The position numbers and the translations under genes are program-made. Of a stretch of 8,855 nucleotides of DNA, positions 5,692-8,855 are shown in pieces. This stretch comes from an uncultured Sphingobium sp. Lineage in GTDB: Bacteria > Pseudomonadota > Alphaproteobacteria > Sphingomonadales > Sphingomonadaceae. Location: assembly GCA_946885845.1 (NCBI GenBank), contig CAMPHJ010000069.1, positions 1 to 8,855 of the forward strand, in the 5' to 3' direction. Numbering within the stretch: the stretch's first letter is position 1; every line of letters begins with the position of its first letter. The notes beneath the pieces were generated by a model. It saw nothing but the letters and a program-made list of their open reading frames with translations. It had not been told where the DNA came from and did no database searches.

Positions 5692-7251
5692 ATGCGCCCG
5701 ATCATGATCGCCATCCTCCGCCCCCTCTGCACCCTGCTGGCCTTCGCATTGCCCGCAATGGCATCCGCCGAACAGCAGGACATCGCCGCCGCCGCGCGCG
5801 GGGTTGTCCGCGTCGCCATCGTCGCGACCGACGGCAGCGAAGCCTATTTCGTCGGGCATGGCAGCGGTTTCGCCATCGCGCCGGACAAGGTGCTGACCAA
5901 CGCCCATGTCGTCGAACTGACCCGCGAGGAAAAGAATCTCGTCATCGGCGTCATCCCATCGGAAGGCCGCAAAAGCTATGGGGGCCGCGTCATCGCTTAT
6001 TCTCCCGGCAACGACCTGGCCCTGATCCAGCTGGAGGAAGGCCGCCTCCCCGTCAGCACCTTTTACGCCGGGGCGGTTGATGATGGGCAGCATGTCACCG
6101 CCATCGGTTATCCCGGCACGGTAGACCGGGCGCAGGGGCTCAGCCTCAAGGACATGATCGAACCGCTGGGCACGGTGAAGACCAGCGGCAATGTTTCATC
6201 GGGCCGGTCCAGCCACAGTTTCGACACCATCCTGCACACCGCTCCGCTGGCGGCGGGTAACAGCGGCGGCCCACTGGTCGACGATTGCGGGCGAGTATTG
6301 GGGGTCAACAGCTTTGGATCGATCTCCGACGGCAATGACGCGGAATTCGGATTCGCCGTTTCCTGGCGGGAAATCGCGTCCTTCCTGCGGCAGGCTGGCG
6401 TATCGTCGCTGCACACGGTCGTGCCCTGCCGCTCAATGGCGGAAGCGGACGCGGCCGACGCGGCGCTTACCCAGCGGGAGGCGCAACAGAGCGAACAATC
6501 CGAACGCAGAAAGACGGACGCGCGCGAAGCCGCGCTCGACAAGGCGCGCGAAACGGCGGAGCAGGACGTCATCTCGGCCCGCGAAAATGCGATGGCTGGC
6601 GCAGCCGTCCTGCTCGCGCTCGCGGTGCTTGGCTTTGGCGCGGGCGGCCTGTTCTACAGCCAGCGCCGCGAACGGCACGCGACATGGTCGCTGGCGGGCG
6701 GCGGGGTTCTGCTGCTGGGGGCGATCGCCCTGTTCTTCCTGAAGCCCAGCTTTTCCAGCATCGACGACCGGGTAAAGCTGCCCGACGACAACCAGGTGAC
6801 CGGGAATGGCGCCTATGCCTGGGAAGGTGAAAATATCTGCCAGATCGACCTCAGGCGCAGCCGCGTCACCGTGTCGGCTGCGAACGACATCCCCTTCAAC
6901 TGGACCGGCAATGGCTGCGCCGATGGCGACACGCAATATGTCAGTTCGGGCAATGATTGGGAACGCGCGACCGTGCCGGAGGCAGGTAATTTCGTCACCC
7001 TCAGCCGCTTCGAACCCGCGACCGGCACCTTGCGCATCCAACGCTGGCTGCCCGACAGCGAAACGATGGAAAAGGCGCGGGCCTTGTCAAAGGATGGCCC
7101 GGTCAAGGGCTGCGGCGCTGACCCCGCCCTGCTCGCCCGGATCGCGGGCCTGCGGTCCGACCTTTCGGCGCTGCTGCCCGCCCAGCCCAATGAACGGCTG
7201 GTCTACCATTGCCGCAAGGGGCGGCTGGCGCCGTCCGAACCGGCAAACTGA
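5692..7251 (+). CDS. Membrane-anchored trypsin-like serine protease with C-terminal unknown domain
   Basis: The 519-residue product has five visible parts. A signal peptide (about 1-26) ends in AMASA. A trypsin/DegP-type protease domain (about 30-240) carries the triad His72 (NAHVV), Asp108 (GNDLALI) and Ser191 (GNSGGPL). A charged Ala/Glu/Arg helix of about 250-298 is probably coiled coil. Two transmembrane helices (about 301-322 and 332-350) are joined by the basic loop SQRRERHAT. A C-terminal domain (about 351-519) has cysteines 383, 409, 474 and 507. The basic loop should be cytoplasmic, so protease and C-terminal domain would both be periplasmic. There is no PDZ domain, so this is not a standard DegP/DegQ/DegS. 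I do not recognise the C-terminal domain. AGGGGG at 5675-5680 precedes the ATG by 11 bases; ATG 5704 is an alternative. Substrate and role are unknown. Confidence 0.88.
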   Translation: MRPIMIAILRPLCTLLAFALPAMASAEQQDIAAAARGVVRVAIVATDGSEAYFVGHGSGFAIAPDKVLTNAHVVELTREEKNLVIGVIPSEGRKSYGGRVIAYSPGNDLALIQLEEGRLPVSTFYAGAVDDGQHVTAIGYPGTVDRAQGLSLKDMIEPLGTVKTSGNVSSGRSSHSFDTILHTAPLAAGNSGGPLVDDCGRVLGVNSFGSISDGNDAEFGFAVSWREIASFLRQAGVSSLHTVVPCRSMAEADAADAALTQREAQQSEQSERRKTDAREAALDKARETAEQDVISARENAMAGAAVLLALAVLGFGAGGLFYSQRRERHATWSLAGGGVLLLGAIALFFLKPSFSSIDDRVKLPDDNQVTGNGAYAWEGENICQIDLRRSRVTVSAANDIPFNWTGNGCADGDTQYVSSGNDWERATVPEAGNFVTLSRFEPATGTLRIQRWLPDSETMEKARALSKDGPVKGCGADPALLARIAGLRSDLSALLPAQPNERLVYHCRKGRLAPSEPAN

Positions 7252-7305
7252 CCGATTTCCGTTCGCTGAAAAGCGCATTCGAAGCCGGTCAATTTTCCTG
7301 ATCTG

Positions 7306-7322
7306 ATGGAATCGCGTTCCAT
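7306..7322. promoter_or_regulatory. Inverted repeat upstream of the atp operon
   Basis: ATGGAA-TCGCG-TTCCAT is a perfect inverted repeat of 6-bp arms with a 5-bp centre. A weak -10-like CATAAT lies 12 bp downstream at 7335-7340, without a convincing -35 at the right distance. It may be an operator or nothing more than a small palindrome. Confidence 0.25.
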
Positions 7323-7364
7323 GGCTTGCATAGTCATAATCCCGCTGCTAACCGGCCCGGCAAC

Positions 7365-7397
7365 AGGGGAACGGGCAGTCACTGCTCCCCTCTTTTT
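7365..7397 (+). terminator. Rho-independent-type terminator between the protease gene and atpH
   Basis: AGGGGA (7365-7370) pairs with TCCCCT (7386-7391), and GCAG (7375-7378) pairs with CTGC (7382-7385) around a TCA loop. ACGG is bulged on the left side. CTTTTT follows directly (7392-7397). The G+C stem plus T-run is the form of an intrinsic terminator. It lies 113 bp after the protease stop and about 50 bp before the atpH start, so it could end protease transcription. If the atp promoter is further upstream, it would instead act as an attenuator in the atp leader. Confidence 0.6.
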
Positions 7398-7432
7398 GCA
7401 TGACCGGCAGATCAAGTGCCAGTGAACCCAAC

Positions 7433-7438
7433 GGAGGA
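7433..7438 (+). promoter_or_regulatory. Ribosome binding site that decides the atpH start
   Basis: GGAGGA lies 10 bases before GTG 7449 and within the coding region that would result from the earlier in-frame GTG at 7416. It is the best Shine-Dalgarno in the region and points to 7449 as the true start. Confidence 0.7.
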
Positions 7439-7448
7439 CGGTAAGCGC

Positions 7449-8855
<1,407 letters not shown>

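Noticed and set aside
5688..6080. ATG at 5688 in another frame (MNAPDHDRHP...)
   Set aside because: It has a slightly better spacing from AGGGGG, but the product is a Pro/Arg/His-rich shadow, while the frame from 5692 gives a signal peptide and an intact protease.

Overview
The window is high-GC, gene-dense bacterial chromosome. It most likely comes from an alphaproteobacterium of the Sphingomonadaceae (Sphingobium, Sphingomonas or a close relative). This inference rests on codon use, on an F1 operon that begins atpH-atpA separately from the F0 genes (typical of alphaproteobacteria), and on extragenic GTTCCTGCGCAGGCAGGAAC palindromes of a kind I associate with sphingomonad genomes. No tRNA, rRNA, insertion sequence, prophage or CRISPR array is visible. 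The content is core and housekeeping, and I see no clear mobile or defence system.

Layout. (1) Positions 19-1252, minus strand: a TalC-type transaldolase, then an antibiotic-biosynthesis-monooxygenase-fold protein, then a 32-residue single-helix membrane protein that overlaps the end of the second gene. A 66-bp double palindrome lies between the first two genes. (2) 1391-2056, plus strand: an exported DUF2490 protein, divergent from the transaldolase and followed by a second, apparently shortened copy of the palindrome. (3) 2204-4539, plus strand: priA (replication restart helicase), then a 49-residue DUF1289 cysteine protein with a GTG start. (4) 4514-5599, minus strand: ada, the bifunctional methylphosphotriester / O6-methylguanine repair protein and regulator. 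Its 3' end overlaps DUF1289 by 26 bp. (5) 5692-7251, plus strand: a membrane-anchored trypsin-like protease with a large C-terminal domain I cannot identify, divergent from ada. (6) 7449 to the window end, plus strand: atpH and the first 283 codons of atpA, preceded by a terminator-like hairpin with a T-run and by a short inverted repeat.

Functional links. Apart from the atp genes, which build one complex, and priA-DUF1289, which are probably co-transcribed, the neighbours look like independent housekeeping genes packed together: carbon metabolism, replication restart, alkylation repair, envelope proteolysis and energy conservation. The parts most worth a second look are the composite palindromes with compensatory base changes, the protease architecture, the leader of the atp operon, and the small palindrome between ada and the protease gene.
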